The notes under the pieces are model-generated. The model saw nothing but the letters and a program-made list of their open reading frames with translations. It was not told the DNA's origin and searched no databases. A stretch of DNA of 64,000 bases from Dactylis glomerata (lineage: Eukaryota > Streptophyta > Magnoliopsida > Poales > Poaceae). The stretch lies in NCBI GenBank assembly GCA_007115705.1, contig QXEO01000548.1, positions 9,374,383-9,438,382 on the forward strand, read 5' to 3'. The position numbers and the translations under genes are program-made. Below, one piece after another: positions 1-11,872 of the stretch (positions are counted from its first letter, which is position 1; the number at the start of each line of letters is the position of its first letter).

Positions 1-690
1 TCTTGGATATTTCTTAGGGTGACATGGGCATCCCCAAGCTTGACATTTTGTCCATACTTCATCTCATCTCATCTCATCACTCTCCATTCTCTACACTTGA
101 AAACTTCCTTCATACAAAACTTCACACAATTCTATTAGCAATGTTAGCATAAACATAATAGTAGATCAACCCTTTTGGTTCATATTTAAACTCAAAAACA
201 CCACATCTAAAGCATATACTACTGTAGCAACTTCCTCAAAAGTTTCGTGACCAAAAGAACTAAAAAAGAAAGCGATCGAGAGGCAAACACAAATAGTGGC
301 AGAAATCTGTGAAAACAGAACAGCTGACAAAGGTCGATTTTTTCAAAGACCTTCTGTTGCTCAAATCGAAAAGTGCAAAACTAAAGAAAGTTTGGATATA
401 ACCTGGGGAATATGCACAAGAAATCGTAGATCAAAAATAAATCCTGAGAATTTTCACGAATTTTTACGGTGCAGCGCAGAAATCTGTTTCAGGACAGCAA
501 CTTCCCCAAATCTTACCTCCCTCAAATTAGAGGTTCTTCTTGGCACAACAACGAAATAAAAATGATAAGGAGAGGTTATTACAGTAGTAATAACTTCCAA
601 GACTCAAATAAAAGAAAAAGTATTGAAAAAAATATTGGGTTATCTCCCAAGAGTGCTTTTCTTTAACGCCTTTGAGCTAGGCGCAGAAAG
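1..690 (-). other. Conserved non-coding tract downstream of gag-PR
   Basis: This tract is the inverted counterpart of roughly 56180-56900. Both contain the GCGTTAAAGAAAAG motif followed by 'gagataaccc', and a copy of 'aagcttggggatgccc' (here inverted near 28-43). No protein-coding pattern is convincing. It likely serves as 3' untranslated or structural RNA of the element; that is inference. Confidence 0.6.
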
Positions 691-696
691 TGGAAA

Positions 697-2774
697 TCAA
701 GTAATATTAAGCGATGAAGCATCAAGTTCATAATTTGCTCTAAGAATAGAGTCAAAAAGTAATTTCTTCCTCTTTCTAGGGAATTGTTCCATACCTTTCT
801 TGAGTGGGAATTGATATTTAATGGTGCCTTCCTTCATATCAATGATGGCACCTACAGTTCGAAGAAAAGGTCTTCCCAAAATAATAGGACTTGAGCATTG
901 CATTCAACATCCATAACAAGAAAATCAACGGGAACAAGGTTATTGTTAACCATAATAAGAACGTCATTAATCCTTTCCAAAGGTTTCTTCTTAGCAACAT
1001 CAGCAAGAGGAACATCAAAATAACACTTTTCAAGCAGTGGTAAACCAAGCATGTCATAAATCTTCCTAGGCATAATAGAAATACTAGCACCTAGATCACA
1101 TAAAGCATGGCAATCAAAACCATTAACATGCATATCAATGATGGGCTCCCAACCATCTTCTAACTTCTTGGGAATAGAAGCCTTTTGTTTCAACTTTTCT
1201 TCCCTAATTTTCATGAGAGCATTTGTAATATGCTTTGTAAAAGCAACATTCAAAGAACTAGCATTAGGACTCAAAGCAAGCTTTTGCAAGAACAAAATAA
1301 CTTCATATATATTGCAGCCATCAACATCAAAATCATTAAAAGAAATAGAGCTATCATCTCCCATACTCCGAAAAATTTCAGCACTTTTTGTAGAAAAAGT
1401 TTTTGCAGTTTTGGGCTTTTTCGCACAAGGAGTAGGAGATTTCTCTACTCCAATCAAAGTAAGAGGATTGCTAGCATTTGGAACAACATCATTAGAGGTA
1501 GTAATAGTACATACCTTCATCTTTCTAGCCATCTCATCTTCTCTTTCCCACTTGGCATGCAATTCTGCTAACATCCTAATATTTTCATCAATTCTAACCT
1601 GGATGGCATTCAAAGTAGTGCTTTCTTTCTCATCATTAGGCAACACTTTTAGTTTCATAAGTTCAACATCAAGAGCAAGGCTATCAACTTTAGAAGCTAG
1701 AATATCAATTTTACCCAACTTTTCCTCAACAAATTTGTTAAAAGCAGTTTGCTTACCGATGAAGTCCTTGAGCATGACTTCAAGCTCAGAGGGCGCGCCC
1801 CTAGTGTTGTTGGAGGAATTACCATAAGAGTTACCATAACCATTACCATTGGTAGAAGGATACGGCCTATAATTGTTGCTAGCAAAATTGTTCCTATAAG
1901 CACTGTTGTTGAAATTATTATTTCTAATAAAGTTTACATCAACATGCTCTTCTTGAGCAACCAAAGAGGCCAAAGGAACAATATTAGGATTAACATGAGC
2001 TCTATCATTAGAAAGCATAAGCATAATAGCATCAATCTTATCACTCAAGGAAGAGGTTTCCTCAACAGAATTTACCTTCTTACCTTGTGGAGCTCTCTCG
2101 GTGTGCCACTCAGAATAATTTACCATCATGTTGTCAAGAAGCTTAGTTGTGGTGCCCAAGGTAAGGGACATAAAAGTGCCTCCAGCAGCTGAATCCAATA
2201 GATTTCTTGAAGAAAAATTCAGTCTTGCATAAAAGGTTTGGACAATCATCCAAGTAGTCAGTCTATGAGTGGGACAATTCTTTATCATAGATTTCATTCT
2301 TTCCCAAGCTTGAGCAACATGTTCATTATCAAACTGTCTAAACTTCAGAATATCACTATGCAAAGCTATAATCTTAGCAGGAGGGTAGTACTTTCTAATA
2401 AAAGCATCCTTACACTTATCCCAAGAATCAATACTATTTCTAGGCAAAGATAGCAACTAATCCTTAACTCCTCCTCTTAAAGAGAAAGGGAACAACTAAA
2501 GCTTAATAATATTACCATCTACATCCTTATACTTCTGCATCTCACATAGCTCAACAAAATTGTTGAGATGAGCTACAGCATCATTAGAACTGGCACCGAA
2601 AAATTGTTCTTTCATAACAAGATTCAACAAAGCAGGCTTGATCTCATAAAAATTTGCCTCAGGAGCAGGTGGTGCAATAGGAGTGCAGATAAAATCATTG
2701 TTTTTGGTGCTAGTAAAATCATACAACTTGGTGTTCTCAGGAGTACCCATTCTAGCAAAACTAAAAGCAATCAA
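697..2774 (-). pseudogene. Broken gag-protease polyprotein of the Athila-type element
   Basis: The open frame at 2774-2496 gives the gag N-terminus and that at 2456-852 the gag body and aspartic protease. The retrotransposon gag domain is recognisable from the WERMKSMIKNCP and LLDSAAGG blocks. The protease shows the active site D-L-G-A-S (near 1095) and the ILGRPFL block (near 880). In-frame TAG codons lie near 2494 and 2457 (the latter where the family has Trp before LLSLP). A one-base frameshift near 900 moves ILGRPFL into another frame (903-697). The frame ends with LDASSLNIT just before the shared non-coding tract. The function would be capsid formation and polyprotein cleavage; this copy cannot make an intact product. 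Confidence 0.8.
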
Positions 2775-2913
2775 GTAAAAGTAACAACTATAAAGGAACT
2801 AATTTTTGTGTGTGTTTTTGATAAAACGATGCAAGTAAAAATAAAATAAAGCAAAACAAATAACAAAGTAAAAGATTGAGCGTGAGAGACTCCCCTTGCA
2901 GAAATCTTCTTTC

Positions 2914-2931
2914 TCCCCGGCAACGGCGCCA
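2914..2931 (-). other. Primer binding site (tRNA-Asp type)
   Basis: On the minus strand it reads TGGCGCCGTTGCCGGGGA, the complement of the 3' end of plant tRNA-Asp (GTC) including CCA. It lies six bases inside the LTR end. The same site occurs at 55403-55420. Confidence 0.85.
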
Positions 2932-2937
2932 GAAAAA

Positions 2938-4556
2938 TGCTTGATGGTGCGTAGTAGGCACCTAGTTGGGAACCCCAAGAGGAAGGTATGATGAGCATAA
3001 CAACAAGTTTCCCTCAGTTGTGAAACCAAGGTTTATCGGACCAGTAGGAGAAAGCCAAACTTCAGAAGGTGATGCTTGCTAGCTTCGCGACGGCTCCGAA
3101 CAATTTATATGGCGCCTCGTCCAGGGCTTTGCTTTGCACCAGCAGCAACGTGGAACCTGCACACAACACAACTAAGAACTTTGTCCCAACTTACGATGAG
3201 GTTGTCAATCTCACCGGTTTGCTGTAAACAAAGGATTGAGCGTATCGAGTGGTAAAAGGTAATAGTATGCGAGAATGTAAATAATGCGAGTAAAAGTAAA
3301 ACGGTAATAGCAATGTAAAGGAAATTGGACCGGGGTCCATAGTTCACTAGTGGTGTCTCTCCATAAGATAAATAACAACATGCTGGGTAAACAAATTACA
3401 GTTAGGCAATTGATAGAATAAAGATAACGTATATATGTCATGAGGATCACTATGAGATTCACTCTGGGCATTACGATAAAATACATAGACCGTAATCCAA
3501 CTGCATCTATGACTAATAATCTACCCTCCGAATGTCGTTTGAGCAAATATTGGGTATTAAGTTACGAACAACAGATTATTGCCTTAAGCAAAGTGTGTAA
3601 TGTAAACAAAGCAAATGTCCTTGGACACAAGAATGTTGTTTTCTCCCTAGTGGCAACAACACATCTACAACCTTAGAGGTTTCTGTTACTCCCCTAGATT
3701 ACTACAGGCATGAACCTAACTATCGAGCATAAATACTCCCTCTTGGAGTCACTAGCATCTACTCGGCCAAGATATCTACTAGTAACGGAGAGCATGCAAG
3801 ATCATAAATAACATAGAGATAACATAAAGATAATATTTTAGCACATCAACTTAACATAGTACCAATACTCATCGGATCCCAACAAACACAACATTTAGAA
3901 TTACACAAAGATGATCTTGATCATATAGGGCGGCTCACAAGATCTAAACATGAAGCACATGGTGGAGAAGACGACCATCTAGCTACTGCTATGGACCCAT
4001 AGTCCAAGGTAGACTACTCACACATCACTTCGGAGGCGACCATGGTGGTGGAGAAGGCCTCCGGCAGGGTGCCGGGAAGAACTCCTGGATCCTCCCGATC
4101 TCGCATCGATGATGGCGGCGGCTTGCAGTATGTTTCAAGGAAAAGCGATCCGTCCCTTAGGTTTTTCCCATCGAGGGGAATATTTAGGCAAAAGGAGGGC
4201 GTCAGGAGGTGGACCAGGCGGTCTCACCCCCTGGTGGCGTGGCCAGGGGCTGGGCCGCGCCGCCCTAGGGTGAGCCTAGCCTCTGGCCCCCCTCCGTCTC
4301 ATCTTCGAACTTCGTGACGCTCCGGGAAAAATAGAAGGTTTGGCTTTTGTTTCGTCCAATTCCGAGAATAGTTCCTGTGTAGCTTTTCTGAAATACACAA
4401 ACAGCAGAAAACAGGGAACTGACACTATGTCATCTCGTTAGTAGGCTAGTTCCGGAAAATACATAAAAATGCCACGAAGTGTAACAAAACACAAAGCAAA
4501 TGGTGTATAAACAAGCATGGAGCATCAAAAATTATAGATACATTTGAGACGTATCA
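2938..4556 (-). repeat. LTR of the minus-strand Gypsy element
   Basis: Read on the minus strand this segment starts TGATACGTCTC and ends AAGCA next to the primer binding site, about 1.62 kb long. It is clearly homologous to the LTRs at 53724-55392 and 59024-60628: same order of blocks, including the 'actagtggtgtctctccata' block and the 'aggttgtcaatctcaccgg' block. It has diverged more from those two than they have from each other. Open frames inside it (for example 3105-3546) are LTR sequence, not genes. Confidence 0.85.
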
Positions 4557-5640
4557 AGGATACACAAAGGCAAAAGAGTAAAAAAAAATACAAAAACTTT
4601 GTCGAAGCAAACCGAGCCTCACAATAGTAATAGCTCCACCAGTGGGAACACCTTAAGCAACCACCATGAGGCCCTCAAAATGAGTGCATTGGCAGCCAAA
4701 TCATCGGCCAATGGTCTCCTCGTGTCATTTTTCTTGTTTTATCTTCATCTGTTTGTAAGTTTTTAAGAGGTTTTCTTTATTACTTTGTATCGGTTCAGTA
4801 ATTTGGTTTTATTTATAAAGCGGGGTGAAAGTCTGTTTCGTGAGTGAGTCACGGAGATCTCCCGTGACAAACAATTAAATTGCGTTAACTTCAAGTTCTT
4901 TGTAGCGTTAGCCTCTCATGTGTGATTAGGTGCAGAAGTACGGTCCTCTCTGAATAGTTTTGCTGAACATGTCATACCTTGAGGAATGACATAAGTTTGC
5001 TGGCGTTCCTGCTTAGACATCAACTCATCCCGAAATATTAATTTTGTTTTAATTGGAGAAATAGATAATATGTAAATTGGTTTCATAAATGTAATACAAG
5101 GTGTAGACAAGTGTAAGAGGAAATTTGTCACCATGCAATAAAAAATCAGCACATCTTTATGTTTAATAATAATTGTATAAGATTACTTCAGATATGGCGA
5201 CATATTTTTTTTTAATTTAGTGGCAACGCGCGGGCACTTAGCTAGTTTGGATAAAATAGTACTTTGTAGAGTCATCTAATCTTGGAAGGAGCTATGCGAA
5301 CCATCTTTTCCCTTATTTAATAAAATGTAATTTATTGCATATTACCACCTATTTTACTTTCACTATGGATAATTATAATTATGAGGGTTTAGAATGTGAT
5401 ACTTGTCGGTTAAATATTTGTGGAAAGACGACAGTAGCAATAAAAAGTGTTGTTTGTACTCTCGATTGATATGAGATGTGGTTTAATTTTTTTATAGGCT
5501 TAGTCATACTTAATTCTTTTACAATGAACAAAAGTAGAATTTCAATTAATTTTGAAACGATGGTGTATGACAAGTCGACAATTGAACATGCATAACATCA
5601 CACAAAAGTTTGCAAGGCGTCAAACAATCTCAAAACTATA
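4557..5640. other. Intergenic, with a possible Helitron 3' end
   Basis: AT-rich sequence without a convincing gene. At 5221-5245 the string GCAACGCGCGGGCACTTAGCTAG followed by T resembles the 3' terminus of grass Helitrons and shares GCAACGCGCGGG with the better-supported end at 28292. No matching 5' TC end was found upstream; it may have been lost when the LTR element at 1-4556 inserted. Confidence 0.35.
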
Positions 5641-6310
5641 TACTCCCTCCTTGCGAAAATATATTGTATATAAGTTTTTTGAAAATTTAAGAGATTTAAA
5701 CTCTGACCAATTATGTGAAAAATAGCAATATCCCAGTAAATTGAGAACCAACTTAGGGCTTAGTAAGATCTTCTACCGTAGATCAACGCGTCAAAGATTC
5801 ATACAACCTTATCCCCGTCTCCACCTCCTTCCTGGCGAGGGGCGATTCGGAGCCGCCAACGAAGTTGGTGGAGGTAGCAAAGAAACCTAGGGGTGGCCGG
5901 GTGGGGGGGGGGGGGTCGGCATCGGAGAAGGTACGACCACTCACCGGAGTTAGAGGGATGGTTGGCGTGGTGCCGAACTAGCGGAGGGGGAGCTTATGGC
6001 AGGACGAGGTGTGTGACAACACGCTAGCTGCGGGCGGGGTGGATGGCAGTTCGGCCGACGGTGATTGCAGGGGTGCACGGAGGGGGACAACGCTTGCCAG
6101 AGGTGAAGAAGAAGATCGCTGACGCCAATGAGAATTAGCTTAGGGATCAGTAGAGCCCTAGAGATACCCTTATCATAATGTATATTTTTCATATGGTATA
6201 CATTTGGTATTGTAGATATAGATATCTTTCTCAATTTTTTTAAATCAACTCTACATTATTTGACTTTTAAAAAATCTTACATGCACTACATTTTGGCTAA
6301 GGAGTATCAT
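5641..6310. mobile_element. Possible TIR element with GC-rich interior
   Basis: The left end TACTCCCTCCTTGCGAAAAT and the inverted right end (reading TACTCCTTAGCCAAAATGTA on the minus strand) are imperfect inverted repeats followed by similar AT-rich sequence. Between them 5760-6130 is GC-rich and contains a run of G at about 5907-5916. It could be one MITE with captured sequence or a MITE split by a second insertion. No target duplication was established. Confidence 0.3.
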
Positions 6311-6638
6311 GTTCAAATGGTGGTTAAATCTTTTTTTTTTGCTATTAATAGTGGCAAAATCTGAAAACGCAGTAAGTTTGGCAATAAACCGTGTGAACTA
6401 GCGTGAGTGCGTGACTACAAAAGCCAAACATTTCCTCTGAAAAAAAAGAACGGAAAATTTGAGGCCTCGCTGTTCCCCGTACCTTCCATCTGTCCTGGTC
6501 AATAACCGTCAGATTCGGGCAGGCCGCGGAGGAGTCTAGCTCGATCTTCCCAGCCTCCAAGCCCCTTCCCGTCCCGCCCCGAAGCGAATTACTTCCTCGC
6601 GAGATTGGAGCACGCCACGGGACGATCCCGATCTCGCC

Positions 6639-9600
6639 ATGAATCCCGAGTAGTAAGTCGCTTCCTTCCTCTCACCTCTCACCCTCTCGTTGAATTGGGT
6701 CCCGTGAGGTCCGGGATCTCGATGGATCTGAAGGGCACGGGCGTTTGCATATCTTGTATCTCTCTTGATCCAATCGTTCTGTTCGGATGCAACCCTTTGA
6801 GTTAGTTTACGTTGGGCGAATCGTGATGTGATCGCGATTCTTGTATTCTCGACGAGATTTTCGCTGATGCTGGTTGTGGGAGCGTTCCAATTGTTGATCT
6901 CTATTACGGCCTTAATTGATGTGTAGTAAGAACGATGCAGTTTTGGCTGCAATTTGCACGAAAAGGTCGCGCATATAATTCACTTCTACAGAGCGAATGG
7001 GGACTATAGGGTTGGAGTGCGGTTATTGTTGTTCTTCGTTAGAAGTATCTCTGCTCTCAACTTCTTGTTAAGAGGAAACTGTGTTGATAGGTTTAAGGCC
7101 GATCTGAGAACACTTATTATTGTATACTGTTATAAAAAATGCTGGTGGTTATAAACATGATTGGGTGCTCGCTTGTAGATGTTTTTGTACCTTGACGATC
7201 CTGGACTGTAAATGATTAAGAGACAACATGAGTATTGCGTGTTTGCAATCCTTTGGGTTTGAATGTATGGAATTATTGATCGATTTGTTCTCTTGGTTAG
7301 TGCTGTAATTTGTGTTCAGCTTCAATATTTCATCATAATGTATTGACATCTGAAACTATTCTAAAAAAAAAAGACATCTGAAACTTATCTATTTAAAGCT
7401 CTTTTATCTTTCAAGAGGACAATTCAACTTGTAATCTGCAGTAGTACTACTATAGAAGGGAGTTATTATCGAGCACAACTGAATAGGTTTTTCTTAATAT
7501 TACGTACATGGAATATCAAAATATTGGTCTATGCATCGATACACAATTTTCTAAGCCTGAAGATACTGTTTATATCTGACATTAGTATAGTTATTATATG
7601 ATCTTTGCATTGCCGCTCACTGATACAAGCCTGGAGACAACGACTATATCTCAATTTGCTATTGTTATCATAAAAATGTTCTTATTACTTGTTTATTTCC
7701 TATAGTACATTTGACCGAGACTAATATCCTGTTATTTGACATGGCAGTGACTATCTCTTTAAGCTTTTGCTTATTGGAGACTCAGGTGTTGGCAAGTCAT
7801 GCCTTCTCTTAAGATTTGCTGTAAGAATCCCTATCTAAAGCATGATCTGCTCACAATCTTTTCCAGATCTTTCCTTTCTTTATATGCATTACACGCAAAT
7901 TGTCCAATGGATATCATGGAATCTATCAATTTGCTTTTAGGGTCAGTAAACTGTATAATTTCCCACAATCTACCACAACTTAACGTGTATTATGAATGTG
8001 GAGTTTCATTGTTGGTACCCATTTTTTAGCAACATGGAGTAGATCCCTATATTTTACTACACCCTTGAGGGGTAAACTAGTATTGGTACTAGTTATTTTA
8101 CTCTGCATTGAACGCTCTCTATCAAGTTCGTTAGCCTCTTTAATATTGATTCTGTTGGCAGGATGACTCATACCTGGAGAGTTATATCAGTACTATTGGT
8201 GTTGATTTTGTAAGTATATTTACTTTCTTGATCTGAATATTACTGTTGCGGCTACCTTAATTGACCTTGGGACCTTGTTTCCTTCCAATTCCGTTGATAG
8301 AAAATACGTACTGTGGAGCAAGATGGAAAGACTATGAAGCTGCAAATCGTGAGTCTATTCTTACTTGTGGTTATTTCTTCATATCTGTGGCCAATCATAC
8401 CTTTTCTTTATGTCCTGTATATGCATGTAACATCGAATCCAGATTTTACAAATTAGAAGACTATACCAGGACATGTTTCATTTCATAATCCTGTTTTTAT
8501 TTTGTGGAGATTGCTGTATTTTTCCCTTTCCATAATATAGCATGCTGTATTCTGTATTTATGTGGTTGTTAGTTGAGATCAGTGCACACGAAACTGAAAC
8601 ACCATTTTGCCTGAATATGTAGGCAGTCACACAACCATTTTTCCATACAACTTGCGGATCTTTTTAGTTCCATCCATTTAAATCATTTTATTCCACTAAA
8701 TGTTTATACTAATTGTCTTCTTAAGCATGAAGAATCACACCTTCGGGACGTGTTTATATATTTGAACATCATATTTAGTAGTCTGATTGTAGGTCACTTA
8801 TATATTTGGAAGGTAGCTAATGCTGCACCTACAGTTGGCATTTGGCGAATCTTCCTTTCATTTTTCTGACATTTACATTTGGTGACACAAGCTGTCCTTG
8901 ATCCATTTCCTTATACCTCTCTTTGGCACCTTTCTTGTTATCAGTGGGACACTGCTGGGCAAGAACGTTTCAGGACTATTACTAGCAGCTACTATCGAGG
9001 GGCTCATGGTATCATTGTAAGTTTTTCTTATGAAAATCTTAATTTTATTTTCACATGGTGTTTTAATGCGTGTCAGTGTTCCACTTTCTGTATTGTGAAT
9101 ATATATACAAATGGCATTGCAGATTGTCTATGACGTGACAGACCAGGATAGCTTCAACAATGTGAAGCAGTGGTTGAACGAGATTGATCGCTATGCTAGT
9201 GATAATGTGAACAAGCTTCTTGTAGGGAACAAATGCGATCTGACTGACAAAAAAGTTGTATCATATGAGACAGCAAAGGTATCTTATGCAAACATATCCC
9301 AGCGGTGAAATTTTTCGGCTATTTGTGCTGACATTTTATGTATACAGGCATTTGCTGATGAGATTGGCATCCCATTCATGGAGACCAGTGCAAAGAATGC
9401 CTTGAATGTCGAGCAAGCTTTCATGGCGATGTCTGCTTCAATCAAAGACAGGTGTGTGTTCCCAGACAGTCCGATAACACGCAATCCATGTACTCTAATA
9501 ATCACCATCATTTTGCACTTTCTGCTAATTAATGCTAGGATCCTAGCATCTTAACCAAAATGGCCCTACACTCCTTTACCTGTTGCTGTTAAATTTTTTC

Positions 9601-11028
9601 GAGAATACACCCTGGAAAGGTGTATTAATCATATAGGAGTGCCAAGTAGCACGAGCTACGCCGACGGTAAGTTGTACTCCTTGAGTCCAAAGCCTACTCT
9701 TCTACTTGTAACCAAAGAGGCAATGGCTCCGGAAAGCCAAACGCATCACTACGGAAAAGCCTCGCTAAGCGCCAACGCTCGTACTCCTCCTTGATCCTAG
9801 CCTTTATGGAGTCCACCGCCGGCTGCGCCCCATTGAAGAAAATGCCATTCTGGTGCCACCAGATGCACCATAACACCAGGATGATAGCTGTCCACAGGTC
9901 CCATTGTGTCGTCTTGTGACAAGGTCGAGACGATCACTATTATATACGATCTGTATCCTCCATGGGGAGCCTGTCCAGCTTATCCCATAGCTGGAGAGCC
10001 CACGCCCACACCTCACGGGTGACAACACAACCAATGAGCAGGTGCTGGATGGATTCTGGCTCTTGGTCACATAGAGGGCAGGCTGCAGGGTGTGGGAGGC
10101 GCCGCCTCAGCAGTCGGTCTGCAGTCCAGCAGTGGTCCCAAGAAGCCGTCCACATGAAAAACTTGCACCCATAGGGCGCTCTTGAACGCCATACCTGGGA
10201 CGCTGTCGGCGCAGATGTCATGCCGGCGAAGAAGACATTGTACACTGATTTGGCTGAGAAGGTACCATCCTCGGACCACCTCCACACAAGAACATCGTCT
10301 TGCTCCGGAATGAGTTGGGCGTTGGCAAGCAAGCGCCAAAGGCCGAAGAACTCTGCCAATGCCTCCTCACCAAAGTCCGGCCCACAATCCTGTAGCCATG
10401 TACCTGAGAGGCCATCCTTGACACGAGTGTTAGCCTTGCGGGTCGGGACCCTCGCCATGAGATCTGTTGCTGTTAATTCTTTATATTATTCCACTTCCTT
10501 AGCTGCAACAATTTGCACAGAGTTTGATTTGTTGCCTGAACCCAAACTATTTCTTTTAGTTGTTTATATACAAGGTTTTGGTTACCAGGCCGGTTACTGC
10601 AGTTATCGCCTGGTAACCTGTTTTACCAGCCCCCACTGGTAAATGGGTGCCTCGGTAAAAACAATTTGGACCTTGTTGAATTTGTGCTGTCAGCGGGCCC
10701 AGCCAAAACCCTACCATCTAACTCTTCTCATCCTGTATTTGAATTCAAATTTCATTTAAAAAAAATTATTCTTGTACCTGGTAACCGTGGTAACCAAAAA
10801 TACTGCCCCCCTCATCCCTGGTAAAAACCCAACCCGGTAGCCAAAACCTTGTTTATATAAAAGATCTCCCCATGTTATTCTCTAAACATCAGGTGAAGAG
10901 CATATAATGAATAAAATATCTTTGTTTCCAGGATGGCGAGCCAGCCAGCTGCAAATAACGCTCGCCCAGCTACGGTGCAGATCCGTGGGCAACCTGTTGA
11001 ACAGAAGACGAGCTGCTGCTCTTCCTAG
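6639..11028 (+). CDS. RAB1: RAB1-type small GTPase (Rab/Ypt1 family), 8 exons
   Basis: Coding exons: 6639-6652, 7748-7820, 8162-8209, 8301-8348, 8945-9016, 9123-9278, 9348-9451, 10932-11028; all introns are GT-AG and the phases join to 203 codons plus TAG. Visible motifs: P-loop GDSGVGKS (15-22), switch I with STIGVDF before the exon 3/4 junction, switch II WDTAGQE (62-68), NKCD (121-124), ETSAK (149-153), and C-terminal CCSS for double geranylgeranylation. Length and the MNPEYDYLFK start match plant Rab1 (RABD2) proteins, which cycle GDP/GTP on membranes and direct ER-to-Golgi vesicle traffic. The start is the only ATG that gives this N-terminus. Intron 7 (9452-10931) is enlarged by a LINE fragment and a TIR element, yet the splice sites are intact, so the gene looks functional. 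Membership of the Rab1 subgroup is known-family reasoning; expression is not shown. Confidence 0.95.
9593..10464 (-). mobile_element. 5'-truncated LINE fragment in RAB1 intron 7
   Basis: Flanked by the 12-bp target duplication TGTTGCTGTTAA at 9581-9592 and 10465-10476. The plus-strand left edge has a short T run (poly(A) on the minus strand), as expected for target-primed insertion. Minus-strand frames (10458-9940, then 9876-9694) encode the zinc-binding reverse-transcriptase C-terminal domain (zf-RVT), with the C-x2-C...H-x4-C pattern in [19 protein letters not shown], and a C-terminal tail ending LWLQVEE. The two frames are separated by a lesion near 9900. This is the 3' third of ORF2 only; the element is dead and antisense to RAB1. 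Confidence 0.85.
10571..10851. mobile_element. 281-bp TIR element (CAAGGTTTTGG family) in RAB1 intron 7
   Basis: The ends CAAGGTTTTGGTTACCAGG and (inverted) CAAGGTTTTGGCTACCGGG form imperfect 19-bp terminal inverted repeats. The flanks carry TTTATATA on both sides, an 8-bp (or 9-bp) target duplication that suggests hAT- or Mutator-type transposase. The interior is rich in GGTAA/TTACC strings and has no ORF. A second copy lies at about 24152-24588. Confidence 0.7.
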
Positions 11029-11689
11029 AAAAGCAACACAGCTGACACTCTTGGATGGAGATGCAAACTTGGCTGCTCTATCCTTCAGTCCATGTTTTTA
11101 CATAGGTGTACGTCGTATCTTTATTCCATTCTTTCTAGTCTTCGCTCTCAAATTGCTGGACTTGTAACCACCGGAGTTTGGAGACAGTTTCTAATTCTGC
11201 AACTTGGATGGCTATATTACGTTTGCAGTTGCTTTGTTAAATTTGAGATGGTTTCTACTTAATGAAAATGACAATCGAGAAGTTCCTTGAAATGGTGCAT
11301 CTCTGGGCAGCGATTGTTCATGATGTTGTATGATACATCATCTGGTAATATCCTTGAGTTGTGATGATCTGGTCCAAAACGTCCTTTGCCAGTATTATGC
11401 TTATCATGCGAGCGTATTGTTCATGCTACGATACAAGCAATAGGGGTTTCCTCAGGAAACTCCAAACATGAGGTATACTTGCTAACTGTTGGCGGCAGCA
11501 TTATGTAATGTGATGTGAAGACTCCGACGACGCACAAAAGCTCGACTGCTGCAACCTTTGTTATCGTACTAATAATCTCTAGATCGTGTTCCTTAATCGT
11601 TTGTACATCACTTGGCTTCAATGGCTAGACTGCCGCTCTTTGCTAGCCAGCTCCCGATGGGAAGCAGATATAATGCAAGCACTTTCATA
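11029..11689 (+). other. RAB1 3' untranslated region and intergenic DNA
   Basis: Sequence after the RAB1 stop codon, AT-rich, without another gene. A polyadenylation site is likely in the first 300 bases but no single signal is decisive. Confidence 0.5.
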
Positions 11690-11872
11690 GTCCCTCCATC
11701 CAACTTTAATGATTAATTTGACTAACAGAATATAAGTACTACATAAATTGTATCGTTGAATTTGTATTCGAAAAATGTTTTGAATGATATAATTTTTATA
11801 ACAAACATCTCTTATATTATTACATATTTGACTAACAGAATATAAGTACTACATAAATAGGGACGGATGGAG
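11690..11872. mobile_element. Stowaway-like MITE (degenerate)
   Basis: Starts GTCCCTCCATCC after a TA and ends GGACGGATGGAG before a TA, giving Stowaway-like inverted ends with TA target duplication. Inside, the string TTTGACTAACAGAATATAAG occurs twice (near 11718 and 11827) in the same orientation, so the interior has been rearranged. Confidence 0.55.

Larger units (their letters stand above)
1..4556 (-). mobile_element. Athila-type Gypsy LTR retroelement, left part outside window
   Basis: The element reads right to left: LTR (2938-4556), primer binding site (2914-2931), gag-protease (about 2774 down to 697), then a non-coding tract (690-1). The tract contains the 'ctttaacgcctttgagctag' motif also found at 56190-56215 in the element at 53724-60628, so the two belong to one lineage. 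No reverse transcriptase or integrase lies between the protease and this tract, so pol has been lost or was never present here. The left LTR lies beyond the window, so no target duplication can be checked; the bases after the right end begin AGGAT. Identification as Athila-type rests on the gag sequence and the tRNA-Asp primer site. Confidence 0.85.

Noticed and set aside
3105..3676. Open frames of 78-111 codons on both strands
   Set aside because: They lie inside the LTR of the minus-strand Gypsy element and recur in the LTRs at 54610-55213 and 59846-60397.
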